From: Paenibacillus massiliensis subsp. panacisoli DSM 21345
Lineage (GTDB): Bacteria; Bacillota; Bacilli; Paenibacillales; Paenibacillaceae
Reading direction: 5' to 3'
DNA: 64,000 bases
Assembly (NCBI RefSeq): GCF_000426545.1
Contig: NZ_AUFO01000012.1
Coordinates: 1-64,000 of the forward strand
Shown: piece after piece, positions 1-7,084 of the stretch
Numbering within the stretch: position 1 is the stretch's first letter
Layout: each line of letters begins with the position of its first letter
The notes under the pieces: model-generated
What the model was told of the DNA's origin: nothing
Database searches by the model: none
Seen by the model: the letters and a program-made list of their open reading frames with translations, nothing else
Program-made: the position numbers and the translations under genes

Positions 1-24
1 CTAATCGGTCGAGGGCTTATCCTA
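1..24 (+). rRNA. 23S rRNA, 3' end fragment
   Basis: The first bases match the conserved 3' end of Bacillota 23S rRNA (CTAATCGGTCGAGGGC...). The gene body lies outside the window. The exact 3' end is uncertain by a few bases. Confidence 0.8.
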
Positions 25-208
25 AAGTAAAGCGCAAGTGTTTCGTTTCGGTTTCAGTTTTCAGGGTGTAACACCTTGAGGCATATGCTGCAACATTCAT
101 ACACACAAATGTGTTGTACCGAATGTCTTGCATGCCGTGTTAGTCACACGGCAGAGGAATGATATTTTCTCACAGCGATTTCAAGAAGCGTAGCTTCGAA
201 AAATCACG

Positions 209-325
209 TTTGGTGGCGATAGCGGAGGGGTTCCACACGTACCCATCCCGAACACGACCGTTAAGCCCTCCAGCGCCGATGGTACTTGGACCGAAGGGTC
301 CTGGGAGAGTAGGACGCCGCCAAGC
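209..325 (+). rRNA. rrf: 5S rRNA
   Basis: A 117-base 5S rRNA with the usual Bacillota ends (TTTGGTGGCG at the start, CGCCGCCAAGC at the end) that pair with each other, and the conserved CCCATCCCGAACACG segment in loop B/C. It follows 23S by about 185 bases and precedes a tRNA run, a common rrn operon layout in this group. Confidence 0.97.
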
Positions 326-360
326 AAGCTTTTTTGGATGAGGAGCAATTATACATATTA

Positions 361-437
361 GGGCCCTTAGCTCAGCTGGTTAGAGCGCACCTCTGATAAG
401 GGTGAGGTCAGTGGTTCGAGTCCACTAGGGCCCACCA
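361..437 (+). tRNA. tRNA-Ile (GAT)
   Basis: Seven-base acceptor stem GGGCCCT/AGGGCCC, GAT anticodon, encoded CCA. 77 bases; first of 21 tRNA genes co-oriented with the rRNA operon. Confidence 0.97.
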
Positions 438-455
438 TCATCCATTAAGTAGTTT

Positions 456-531
456 GGGGCTATAGCTCAGCTGGGAGAGCGCCTGCCTTGCACGCAGGAG
501 GTCAGGGGTTCGATCCCCCTTGGCTCCACCA
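456..531 (+). tRNA. tRNA-Ala (TGC)
   Basis: 76 bases, anticodon TGC in the loop TTGCACG, encoded CCA. Ile-GAT followed by Ala-TGC is the classic rrn-associated tRNA pair. Confidence 0.97.
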
Positions 532-536
532 AATAT

Positions 537-612
537 TCCCTGATAGCTCAGTTGGTAGAGCACTCGACTGTTAATCGAGTTGTCACAGGTTCGAGTCCTG
601 TTCGGGGAGCCA
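537..612 (+). tRNA. tRNA-Asn (GTT)
   Basis: 76 bases, acceptor TCCCTGA/TCGGGGA, anticodon GTT, discriminator G, encoded CCA. Confidence 0.97.
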
Positions 613-644
613 TTTTGTACACTAATGAATTACTATATATAGGT

Positions 645-718
645 GGCGGTGTAGCTCAGCTGGCTAGAGCGTACGGTTCATACCCGTGAGGTCGGGGGTT
701 CGATCCCCTCCGCCGCTA
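645..718 (+). tRNA. tRNA-Met (CAT), elongator type
   Basis: 74 bases, anticodon CAT, fully paired acceptor stem and A discriminator. CCA is not encoded. The paired first acceptor position marks it as the elongator, unlike the second CAT tRNA at 1131-1204. Confidence 0.95.
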
Positions 719-721
719 CTC

Positions 722-813
722 GGAGAGATACCCAAGTGGCTATAAGGGGACCCTCTGCTAAGGGGTTAGACTGCGTAAGCGGTGCGAGGGTTCGAATCCC
801 TCTCTCTCCGCCA
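722..813 (+). tRNA. tRNA-Ser (GCT)
   Basis: 92 bases with the long variable arm of a class II tRNA, anticodon GCT, G discriminator and encoded CCA. Confidence 0.97.
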
Positions 814-847
814 ACTCAATTTCATAGTGTATAGTACAAGTTATCAA

Positions 848-919
848 GGCCCGTTGGTCAAGGGGTTAAGACACCTCCCTTTCACGGAGGTAACAGGGGT
901 TCGAATCCCCTACGGGTCA
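848..919 (+). tRNA. tRNA-Glu (TTC)
   Basis: 72 bases, acceptor GGCCCGT/ACGGGTC, anticodon TTC, no encoded CCA. Its last bases, with the first spacer bases, recur 117 bases downstream (see 905-1039). Confidence 0.97.
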
Positions 920-1039
920 TAAGGCTATCCCATAGCCGATGAAAAATGAGAACCCCTAAGGGTTCGTCGGAGCATAAGCTTCGGAAGGATTACATCACAA
1001 TCGGCTCACAGCGTGAGGTGTATCCCCTACGGGTCATAA
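905..1039 (+). repeat. direct repeat of the tRNA-Glu 3' end flanking a ~100-base insert
   Basis: An 18-base word covering the T-stem/acceptor 3' end of tRNA-Glu and its flank occurs at 905-922 and exactly again at 1022-1039. The 99 bases between contain a small hairpin (AACCCCT/AGGGGTT type near 951-965) and resemble no gene I recognise. Such a layout fits either a tandem duplication with decay of one copy or the scar of an element that used the tRNA 3' end. Confidence 0.8.
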
Positions 1040-1043
1040 ATAT

Positions 1044-1119
1044 GGAGGCTTAGCTCAGCTGGGAGAGCATCTGCCTTACAAGCAGAGGGTCGGGGGTTCG
1101 ATCCCCTCAGCCTCCACCA
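1044..1119 (+). tRNA. tRNA-Val (TAC)
   Basis: 76 bases, acceptor GGAGGCT/AGCCTCC, anticodon TAC, encoded CCA. Confidence 0.97.
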
Positions 1120-1130
1120 TAATATAATAT

Positions 1131-1204
1131 CGCGGGGTGGAGCAGCTCGGTAGCTCGTCGGGCTCATAACCCGAAGGCCGCAGGTTCAAATCCTGCCCCC
1201 GCAA
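1131..1204 (+). tRNA. tRNA-fMet (CAT), initiator
   Basis: 74 bases, anticodon CAT. The first base C faces A at position 72, so the first acceptor pair is open, the hallmark of bacterial initiator tRNA; the anticodon stem carries the GGG/CCC pairs also typical of it. No encoded CCA. Confidence 0.95.
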
Positions 1205-1234
1205 TTATCTTTCAAGCGATTGAAAGTAACTCAT

Positions 1235-1311
1235 GGAACTGTGGTGTAGAGGCCTAACATGCCTGCCTGTCACGCAGGAGATCGCGGGTTCGAATCCCGT
1301 CAGTTCCGCCA
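1235..1311 (+). tRNA. tRNA-Asp (GTC)
   Basis: 77 bases, anticodon GTC, G discriminator, encoded CCA. Confidence 0.97.
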
Positions 1312-1363
1312 TTTATGTTTTAATAGAATAGGCCATGTTTCTGGATAAGTCATATTAGTATTT

Positions 1364-1439
<76 letters not shown>

Positions 1440-1463
1440 TTAGACTTATTGAAGTGAACATTT

Positions 1464-1539
<76 letters not shown>

Positions 1540-1543
1540 CTGT

Positions 1544-1629
1544 GGAGGATTAGCGAAGTGGCCAAACGCATCAGACTGTAAATCTGCTCCCTTACGGGTT
1601 CGGTGGTTCGAATCCATCATCCTCCACCA
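1544..1629 (+). tRNA. tRNA-Tyr (GTA)
   Basis: 86 bases, class II tRNA with long variable arm, anticodon GTA, encoded CCA. Confidence 0.97.
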
Positions 1630-1646
1630 GTTTTTTTAAAAATTAT

Positions 1647-1721
1647 GGCGATCGTGGCGAAGGGGTTAACGCACCGGTTTGTGGATCCGGCATTCGTGGG
1701 TTCAAGTCCCATCGGTCGCCC
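1647..1721 (+). tRNA. tRNA-His (GTG)
   Basis: 75 bases, anticodon GTG. The discriminator is C as expected for tRNA-His. The base before the acceptor stem is T, so the extra G at position -1 is not encoded and would have to be added or arise otherwise. Confidence 0.95.
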
Positions 1722-1738
1722 TTGATTTTAATTATTGT

Positions 1739-1813
1739 TGGGGATTAGCCAAGCGGTAAGGCAACGGACTTTGACTCCGTCATGCATAGGTTCAAATCCT
1801 ATATCCCCAGCCA
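1739..1813 (+). tRNA. tRNA-Gln (TTG)
   Basis: 75 bases, acceptor TGGGGAT/ATCCCCA, anticodon TTG, encoded CCA. Confidence 0.97.
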
Positions 1814-1829
1814 TTTACTCTCTTATTAA

Positions 1830-1905
1830 GAGCCATTAGCTCAGTTGGTAGAGCACCTGACTTTTAATCAGGGTGTCGAAGGTTCGAGTCCTTCATGGCT
1901 CACCA
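1830..1905 (+). tRNA. tRNA-Lys (TTT)
   Basis: 76 bases, acceptor GAGCCAT/ATGGCTC, anticodon TTT, encoded CCA. Confidence 0.97.
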
Positions 1906-1915
1906 TGTATTATTT

Positions 1916-2003
<88 letters not shown>

Positions 2004-2010
2004 TTATTAT

Positions 2011-2085
2011 GCGGACGTGGCTCAGCGGTAGAGCATCGCCTTGCCAAGGCGAGGGTCGCGGGTTCGATTCCCGTCGTCCGCTCCA
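2011..2085 (+). tRNA. tRNA-Gly (GCC)
   Basis: 75 bases, acceptor GCGGACG/CGTCCGC, anticodon GCC, T discriminator, encoded CCA. Confidence 0.97.
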
Positions 2086-2093
2086 TATCATAC

Positions 2094-2165
2094 GGCGCCA
2101 TAGCCAAGTGGTAAGGCAAAGCTCTGCAAAAGCTTGATTCCCCAGTTCAAATCTGGGTGGCGCCT
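2094..2165 (+). tRNA. tRNA-Cys (GCA)
   Basis: 72 bases, acceptor GGCGCCA/TGGCGCC, anticodon GCA, discriminator T as expected for Cys; no encoded CCA. Confidence 0.96.
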
Positions 2166-2191
2166 TTACCAAATTTATTTTGGCCCTATAT

Positions 2192-2268
2192 GTCCCCTTA
2201 GCTCAGCTGGATAGAGCGTTTGACTACGAATCAAAAGGTCGGGAGTTCGAATCTCTCAGGGGACGCCA
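2192..2268 (+). tRNA. tRNA-Arg (ACG)
   Basis: 77 bases, anticodon ACG (normally deaminated to ICG), G discriminator, encoded CCA. Confidence 0.97.
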
Positions 2269-2327
2269 TATTTACTTACAATCGTTATTTCAAAGATACT
2301 CTTATCTGTGGGGTAATCTTATGATAT

Positions 2328-2401
2328 CGGGACGTAGCTCAGCTTGGTAGAGCACCTGGTTTGGGACCAGGGGGTCGCATGTTCAAATCGTGTCGTCCCG
2401 A
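2328..2401 (+). tRNA. tRNA-Pro (TGG)
   Basis: 74 bases, acceptor CGGGACG/CGTCCCG, anticodon TGG, A discriminator; no encoded CCA. Confidence 0.96.
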
Positions 2402-2409
2402 TTGTATTT

Positions 2410-2480
2410 GCGGGTGTAGTTCAATGGTAGAACTCCAGCCTTCCAAGCTGGTAGCGTGGGTTCGATTCCCATCACCCGCT
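2410..2480 (+). tRNA. tRNA-Gly (TCC)
   Basis: 71 bases, acceptor GCGGGTG/CACCCGC, anticodon TCC, T discriminator; no encoded CCA. Last tRNA of the cluster. Confidence 0.96.
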
Positions 2481-2529
2481 TTTCTTTATGCGGATTCTTG
2501 TCACACCAGTTGTGACACCTTATAGATAA

Positions 2530-2564
2530 GAGAGCCCGTCTCGGACAAGGCTCTCTCTTTTTTT
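2530..2564 (+). terminator. terminator of the rRNA-tRNA operon
   Basis: Stem GAGAGCC/GGCTCTC followed by a run of seven T. It lies 50 bases after the last tRNA and is the obvious end of the operon. Confidence 0.85.
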
Positions 2565-2567
2565 GCT

Positions 2568-2600
2568 CAAATCCCCTCACTAATGCAGTGAGGGGATTTG
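2568..2600. repeat. 13-bp perfect inverted repeat between convergent units
   Basis: CAAATCCCCTCAC and its exact reverse complement flank a 7-base loop. It directly follows the tRNA terminator and precedes the 3' end of the kinase gene on the other strand. Neither side has a long T-run, so it is a backup or barrier structure rather than a textbook terminator. Confidence 0.6.
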
Positions 2601-2720
2601 TCGTTCATCATTCGTTGTTTATATCTAGTTGGGAGTATGATCTGTATTTAAATTTATCTATTTTATCCACAAATATTGTATCAACATGTGTAACAATAAT
2701 TCCTTGTTTTCTTTATGCTG

Positions 2721-3848
2721 CTAGGCATTCTCAAGTACTTCATCCTGATTCTTTGGCATGGTCAGTTCTACCCGTGTCCCATTTCCAGGCTGGGAATCAA
2801 TGATCAACAGCCCACCGACACTCCTTGCCCTTTCCTCCATGCTGAATAATCCTACTCCGCTGGATGAGGTGCCTGGTGTGAAGCCTGCTCCCTTATCCTG
2901 AATACAGCTCCACACTTCAGTACCTCGATCCTCCAGAATTACCTGAGCCTCTGACACGTCTGCATACCGGGCAATGTTGGTTAGGGCCTCTTGCACAATA
3001 CGGTACATAACAATTTCCTTCTTTATCTCAAGACGTTTACGCAGATTGCACTGAAATTGAACGGTAATTCCGTAATGCTTGGTATAATTCTCAATATAAG
3101 TACGAACAGCAGGCACGACCCCCAGGTCATCCAACACCGAGGGACGAAGCTCCCAAGCCAGGCCGCGTACGTCTTCCATAATGGAGGTGACCTGTTTACG
3201 AAGCTGGGCGAGCTTGCTGTCTGCATTACCCGACAACTGTTGATCGATCTGAATGATCAAGGAGAACAAGCTTTGTCCGATCCCATCATGTAGCTCTCGT
3301 GAGATGCGTTTACGCTCCTCCTCTTGAATTTGCATGACCTGGGTCATCATGAATTGGAGCTCGCCTTCTACCTTCTTCAGCTGTGTGACCTCATTACGAA
3401 TAGCAAGGTATTGATAGGGCCGGCCATTCTCGTCGTTTATAGGCACAATGGTCGTGTTCACCCAATAATAGGAGCCGTCTTTGGCGCGGTTGCGAATCTC
3501 GCCTCTCCATACCTGTCCTGAGGAGATGGTGCGCCACAGATTTTTCATGAAATCTACCGAATGATACCCTGAGTTGATAAGTCGATGGTCTTGGCCGATT
3601 AATTCTTCCCTGGAGTATTGAGATACTTCGCAGAACTTGTCATTTACATACTTGATGATACCCCTGGGATCTGTGACTGCCACAATAGAAGACTCATCCA
3701 ACGCGAATTTGAGATCTGATAGCTGATGTAGTGAATATCGCAAGGATTCTCGGAAAACCGGGTCAGGTATATAGTGATCCAATTCCTGAAGCAAGGAGGA
3801 GGCTTGTTGACCAATGACATGCTTCGGGGTTCCCTTCGGACTACTCAT
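2721..3848 (-). CDS. PAS sensor histidine kinase, HisKA_3 type (NreB-like)
   Basis: Cytoplasmic sensor kinase of 375 residues with no membrane segment. A PAS domain (about residues 45-160) is followed by a HisKA_3 dimerisation/phosphoacceptor segment with motif [14 protein letters not shown] near 180-195 and a HATPase domain with the N box ([10 protein letters not shown]) and G boxes. It overlaps the upstream response regulator by 8 bases, so the two are a pair. The context with a NreA-like GAF protein and Fnr suggests oxygen/nitrate sensing. The PAS domain has only one cysteine (FCEVS), so it cannot hold the four-cysteine cluster of staphylococcal NreB; its NSGYH and [10 protein letters not shown] segments look more like Aer/NifL PAS domains. 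Function as redox sensor is inference. Confidence 0.85.
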   Translation of the reverse strand: MSSPKGTPKHVIGQQASSLLQELDHYIPDPVFRESLRYSLHQLSDLKFALDESSIVAVTDPRGIIKYVNDKFCEVSQYSREELIGQDHRLINSGYHSVDFMKNLWRTISSGQVWRGEIRNRAKDGSYYWVNTTIVPINDENGRPYQYLAIRNEVTQLKKVEGELQFMMTQVMQIQEEERKRISRELHDGIGQSLFSLIIQIDQQLSGNADSKLAQLRKQVTSIMEDVRGLAWELRPSVLDDLGVVPAVRTYIENYTKHYGITVQFQCNLRKRLEIKKEIVMYRIVQEALTNIARYADVSEAQVILEDRGTEVWSCIQDKGAGFTPGTSSSGVGLFSMEERARSVGGLLIIDSQPGNGTRVELTMPKNQDEVLENA

Positions 3849-4494
3849 AGTTCAACAATCCCTTCTTCATGGCGAACTTCACCAGCTCAGGCCGGGTTCT
3901 AAGATTTAATTTTTCCATTAGATTACTCTTATGTGTCTCGACTGTCTTCACACTAATAACCAGATGTTCGGCAATTTCCTTATTAGAATATCCCTTGGCA
4001 ATCCAGGACAAGATCTCACGTTCACGGTCAGACAGAGTATCATAAGGGCCTGAAGCACCATCCTGCTTGAGCTTATCCAGGTATTCACTCATCAGGCGTT
4101 TGGTTGCGCTTGGATAGAGGTAGGCACTTCCACCAGCGACTGATTGAATAGCTGATAGCAGCTCTTCATGTGGGGCGCTTTTTAGAACATATCCGGATGC
4201 TCCAGCTTGAATGGCGCGGAACAGATATTCTTCGTCATCATGCATTGTCAAAATAAGAACCTCGATATCGGGTAGCTGCTTCTTCAGTTCCTTCGTGGCT
4301 GTGAGACCATCTTTGCCCGGAGGCATACTAAAATCCATTAGAACCACATCCGGTAGCAACTCGGCTGCTTTAAGTATAGCTTCGTCACCGTCTGCGGCAT
4401 CGCCAATGACCTTCATATCGTGCTTGCCATCCAGTAAGGCAATCAGGCCGGATCTGACAACGACATGGTCATCCACTACAAGTATACGAATCAA
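3841..4494 (-). CDS. NarL/FixJ-type response regulator (NreC-like)
   Basis: 217 residues, the same length as NreC. Receiver domain with acidic pair VDDH at the N-terminus, phosphoacceptor Asp in VVLMDFSMP and Lys in VLKSA, then a LuxR-type helix-turn-helix ([20 protein letters not shown]...). Start is TTG, placed by an AGGAGGG ribosome binding site seven bases upstream. Cotranscribed with the kinase (8-base overlap). A terminator lies between it and the upstream GAF gene. Confidence 0.88.
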   Translation of the reverse strand: MIRILVVDDHVVVRSGLIALLDGKHDMKVIGDAADGDEAILKAAELLPDVVLMDFSMPPGKDGLTATKELKKQLPDIEVLILTMHDDEEYLFRAIQAGASGYVLKSAPHEELLSAIQSVAGGSAYLYPSATKRLMSEYLDKLKQDGASGPYDTLSDREREILSWIAKGYSNKEIAEHLVISVKTVETHKSNLMEKLNLRTRPELVKFAMKKGLLNYE

Positions 4495-4547
4495 ACGTTA
4501 TCCCTCCTGCCAGCTCATATAGATGAAGCTGTTAACAATATCATAGC

Positions 4548-4580
4548 AAAAAAAAAGAATCCTACCAATGAAGGATTCTT
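4548..4580 (-). terminator. terminator/attenuator between nreA-like and nreC-like genes
   Basis: On the minus strand: stem AGAATCCT/AGGATTCT with an 8-base loop followed by eight T or more. It sits after the GAF gene stop and before the regulator ribosome binding site, so the GAF gene is either a separate unit or is attenuated into the kinase pair. Confidence 0.8.
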
Positions 4581-4641
4581 TGGTCTTACATTTAGATGAG
4601 TAGTAGCGAGCACATAACCAAATTGCACTCTTGAGAGTTCC

Positions 4642-5094
4642 TTATCTTGCTTGCTCCGAATGACGCATACATTCGATCTGTCTTGCAACCTCTTCAGTTA
4701 CTGCCAGCTCCTGAGGCAGGAAGATTCGGGCACTACGATTGCCGATGAGCAAGACCCCTTGCGGTAGCGGCGTACTGTCGTCATGTAGCGGAATAGCCAC
4801 AGCGGAATGTAGCTGTTCAGCCAGCATCAGTGCACACTCCTGACGAAGCCGTGAGGCACCTGGTACAAGAGGATTGGCTGTCACTGTGCGACCGAGTCGG
4901 ATAGCTGTACCAGCCACACCGTAGCCGGATTTGAACGATATGCGCCGATATCGCTCACTGCGGCAGCCCGTCACATATCGCCAACGAAAATAGCTGTCCC
5001 CTTGATCTATCCAGGCTACTGCGACGACGTCACTGGATATACTATCGCGCAGGAGTTCCAGCTCCTTGCATAACTCGACAGTTATATCAACCAT
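4642..5094 (-). CDS. nreA: GAF-domain protein, NreA-like nitrate receptor
   Basis: 150 residues forming a single GAF domain. Segments WRYVTGCRSERYRRI, GYGVAG, ALMLAEQLHSAVAIPL and GVLLIGNRS line up with what I remember of NreA, the nitrate-binding GAF protein that controls NreB kinase in staphylococci. A GTG three bases upstream is an alternative start; both follow AAGGAA. Gene order here (GAF, regulator, kinase) differs from nreA-nreB-nreC. It diverges from the Fnr-like gene. Name by similarity of motifs and context only. Confidence 0.65.
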   Translation of the reverse strand: MVDITVELCKELELLRDSISSDVVAVAWIDQGDSYFRWRYVTGCRSERYRRISFKSGYGVAGTAIRLGRTVTANPLVPGASRLRQECALMLAEQLHSAVAIPLHDDSTPLPQGVLLIGNRSARIFLPQELAVTEEVARQIECMRHSEQAR

Positions 5095-5342
5095 CACATA
5101 ACACTTCCTTTTTCAAGTCGAACTGCAATATATATTATTAGGTCTGATTCCTTTTGTTATGATAATAGAATTTCATGGCAGGTCACCGATATCTCAACTT
5201 TGTGAACACTTCCACTATTCCATTGTAAATCTTTGCGTCCGAAAAGGGACTAAGGGAAAACCCTTATTTTACTACAGAGAAACACTGGTTTTGATAAAAT
5301 CCCTGTATGAGCGCGGAAGTATCACATTTTTCCAGTAGAGGA

Positions 5343-5358
5343 AGTGACTTTCGTCACA
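5343..5358. promoter_or_regulatory. Fnr/Crp-type operator upstream of the Fnr-like gene
   Basis: AGTGACTTTCGTCACA fits the Crp/Fnr family pattern GTGA-N6-TCAC exactly in both half sites. It lies 108 bases upstream of the chosen Fnr start in the gap between the divergent nre-like and fnr-like units. A single half site TGTGA occurs further up at about 5200. Auto-regulation or control of the divergent unit is inference. Confidence 0.7.
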
Positions 5359-5465
5359 ACAAATCAGGGAATTGCGAAGGACAAAATCAGGTATTCTCCT
5401 GATAACGGATTTGAGGCTATGCCATTATGATAGAAGTATCAGGAAAGCAAAAGGAGACGGTGAAC

Positions 5466-6212
5466 ATGCCAGCAACTTATATGCAACGTGTAGACGGAAA
5501 ACAGGGCACAGGTCGGCAGGGAATACACGTATTTTTGAATGATGACCAGTTTGCGTTGCTGCAGACCATTATGACATGGAAGAAAGTAAAAGCTGGCAAT
5601 ATCCTGTTTATGGAAGGGGAAGAAGCCGGTCAGCTATACTATATACGTTCGGGACGGATTAAGCTGCGTAAATCGACGGAGGATGGCAAAGAGCTCATTC
5701 TTACGATTCAGCGCAAAGGTGATGTAATTGGCGACTTCGGCGGCTTTGGTAGCGAGGATTATAATAGTACTGCGGAGACAGCGGATGCTTGTGAGGTGGG
5801 CGTTATACAAGTTAAGGAGCTGGAGGGGCTGATTGCCAAGCATGGAGATCTGGGTCTCCAATTTGTAAAATGGTACAATCTCAAGCAGCGCATCATGGAG
5901 TCGCGTTTTAGAGATCTGCTGTTGTATGGAAAAGCGGGTGCACTGGCGTCGACCTTGATCCGTGCATGCAATACTTGTGGTACTCAGGATGAGGACGGAA
6001 TTACCCTTAGCATGAAGCTGAATCATACCGAGCTCGGGGAGATGATCGGGGCTACCCGTGAAAGTGTGAACCGGATGTTAAATTCGTTCAAGGAACAAGG
6101 CATTCTGGATACGAAGGAAGGCAAAATTGTCGTCCGTAATCTGGAGGATCTACGATTCCTGTGCGGCTGTCCAGAACAGGGACATTGCCCTAACGAAATC
6201 TGCCGTTTATAA
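5466..6212 (+). CDS. fnr: Fnr-type oxygen-responsive transcription regulator
   Basis: 248 residues: cNMP-binding-like beta barrel (about 25-140), long dimer helix, and a Crp-type winged helix with LGEMIGATRESVNRML as recognition region. The C-terminus carries four cysteines (C233, C235, C241, C246, in CGCPEQGHCPNEIC). Bacillus Fnr binds its [4Fe-4S] cluster through C-terminal cysteines, unlike E. coli FNR, so this is likely the Bacillus type although the spacing differs from my memory of B. subtilis. Start chosen at 5466 because AAGGAG sits nine bases before it; an in-frame ATG 13 codons earlier lacks such a site. Confidence 0.8.
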   Translation: MPATYMQRVDGKQGTGRQGIHVFLNDDQFALLQTIMTWKKVKAGNILFMEGEEAGQLYYIRSGRIKLRKSTEDGKELILTIQRKGDVIGDFGGFGSEDYNSTAETADACEVGVIQVKELEGLIAKHGDLGLQFVKWYNLKQRIMESRFRDLLLYGKAGALASTLIRACNTCGTQDEDGITLSMKLNHTELGEMIGATRESVNRMLNSFKEQGILDTKEGKIVVRNLEDLRFLCGCPEQGHCPNEICRL

Positions 6213-6322
6213 CAAGAGTTATGTATACACCATTCATATCAAGCCGATGGGCGTTTCTATAAGCTAGGCAGCCTATAGATGAAAATGCCCTCGAATCGAC
6301 AAGCTTCATCTCTGAACCACTA

Positions 6323-6360
6323 AAAAAAGCTAACCCGATGTAGTTGCAGGTTAGCTTTTT
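6323..6360. terminator. bidirectional terminator after fnr
   Basis: AAAAAAGCTAACC and GGTTAGCTTTTT flank a 13-base loop, giving a stem with T-runs on both strands. The remainder of the gap 6213-6531 holds an imperfect stem (CTATA/TATAG near 6258-6278) and no gene I can support. Confidence 0.8.
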
Positions 6361-6531
6361 CTAGATGGTTTTTTTTGAAACTATAAGAAGGGCCACATGG
6401 GCCGAACTAGACCCCGAAAGGATATGAACAAAGCTCTTCATACGCTTACCATCTTATGAGATCACCAATTAGGTCATTAGGTCACATAATCAAGTAATCC
6501 AGCAGGTATTTAAGTAATCACATTATGCAAT

Positions 6532-6720
6532 CTAGACGTCAGCTTCTTCACGAGTGCAGAGCAGTGTCTGCAGCTTGCGGTGAATTTCTCTCTGCCATCT
6601 CTTATCCTGTACCTGAATAGCCAGATTGAGCAGGTCGAGATAATCATCAATGTGAAGAGAAGTCTTGCGCGTGGCGGCACTCACCAGGCTATTCCCCCTA
6701 TCAAGGTATGCTTGAGGCAA
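6532..6720 (-). CDS. small Fur-box-associated protein of unknown function
   Basis: 62 residues, not recognised with confidence. The sequence is helical and charged, with one leucine-rich stretch (YLDLLNLAIQVQDKRWQREI) that recalls small IDEAL-like or other short regulatory helices. Start is TTG; a GAGGA lies 13 bases upstream, rather far. A near-perfect Fur box lies 38 bases upstream, so expression under iron limitation is likely if the gene is real. Small Fur-controlled proteins exist in B. subtilis (FbpA, FbpB, FbpC), but I see no clear similarity to them. Confidence 0.5.
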   Translation of the reverse strand: MPQAYLDRGNSLVSAATRKTSLHIDDYLDLLNLAIQVQDKRWQREIHRKLQTLLCTREEADV

Positions 6721-6757
6721 TAATGCTATGTAGTCCTCAGCAGGTAATTATTAGTTT

Positions 6758-6776
6758 AATAATGATAATCATTATC
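6758..6776. promoter_or_regulatory. Fur box
   Basis: AATAATGATAATCATTATC matches the 19-base consensus GATAATGATAATCATTATC at 18 of 19 positions. Nearest downstream gene is the 62-residue ORF on the minus strand; on the plus strand the next gene begins 309 bases away. The rest of 6777-7084 shows no clear gene. Confidence 0.9.
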
Positions 6777-7084
6777 ATCAATTCTTAAATCTTATTATAA
6801 TGCTTAATCCCAGAAATGCAATAGTAATCGGCAAGGATTGTATGTGCAATTTCAAATCATTTACTCGTAGAGGGCTGATTGTAGGTTCTTCTAGGCTGGA
6901 ATCAAGTGCTTCTATTTCGCTGACAGAACTGCCTTAAAAAAACAAACCCGACTTCCTAAGTTCAAACATTGTTCACATTATAAAGATGGAAGATAATACA
7001 TATATCACATGAGTGTTTTGTGCAGAGAGAACGTCTACAGGGAGTCGGTCGCGAAATACTCAATACGATGAGGAGGAAAGGGTC

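Noticed and set aside
159..341. 60-codon frame across the 5S rRNA gene
   Set aside because: Fully overlaps the 5S gene and has no ribosome binding site.
6777..6955. Possible Fur-controlled small RNA on the plus strand after the Fur box
   Set aside because: No clear terminator or C-rich target-pairing loop; the minus-strand gene is the nearer target. Not listed as a feature.
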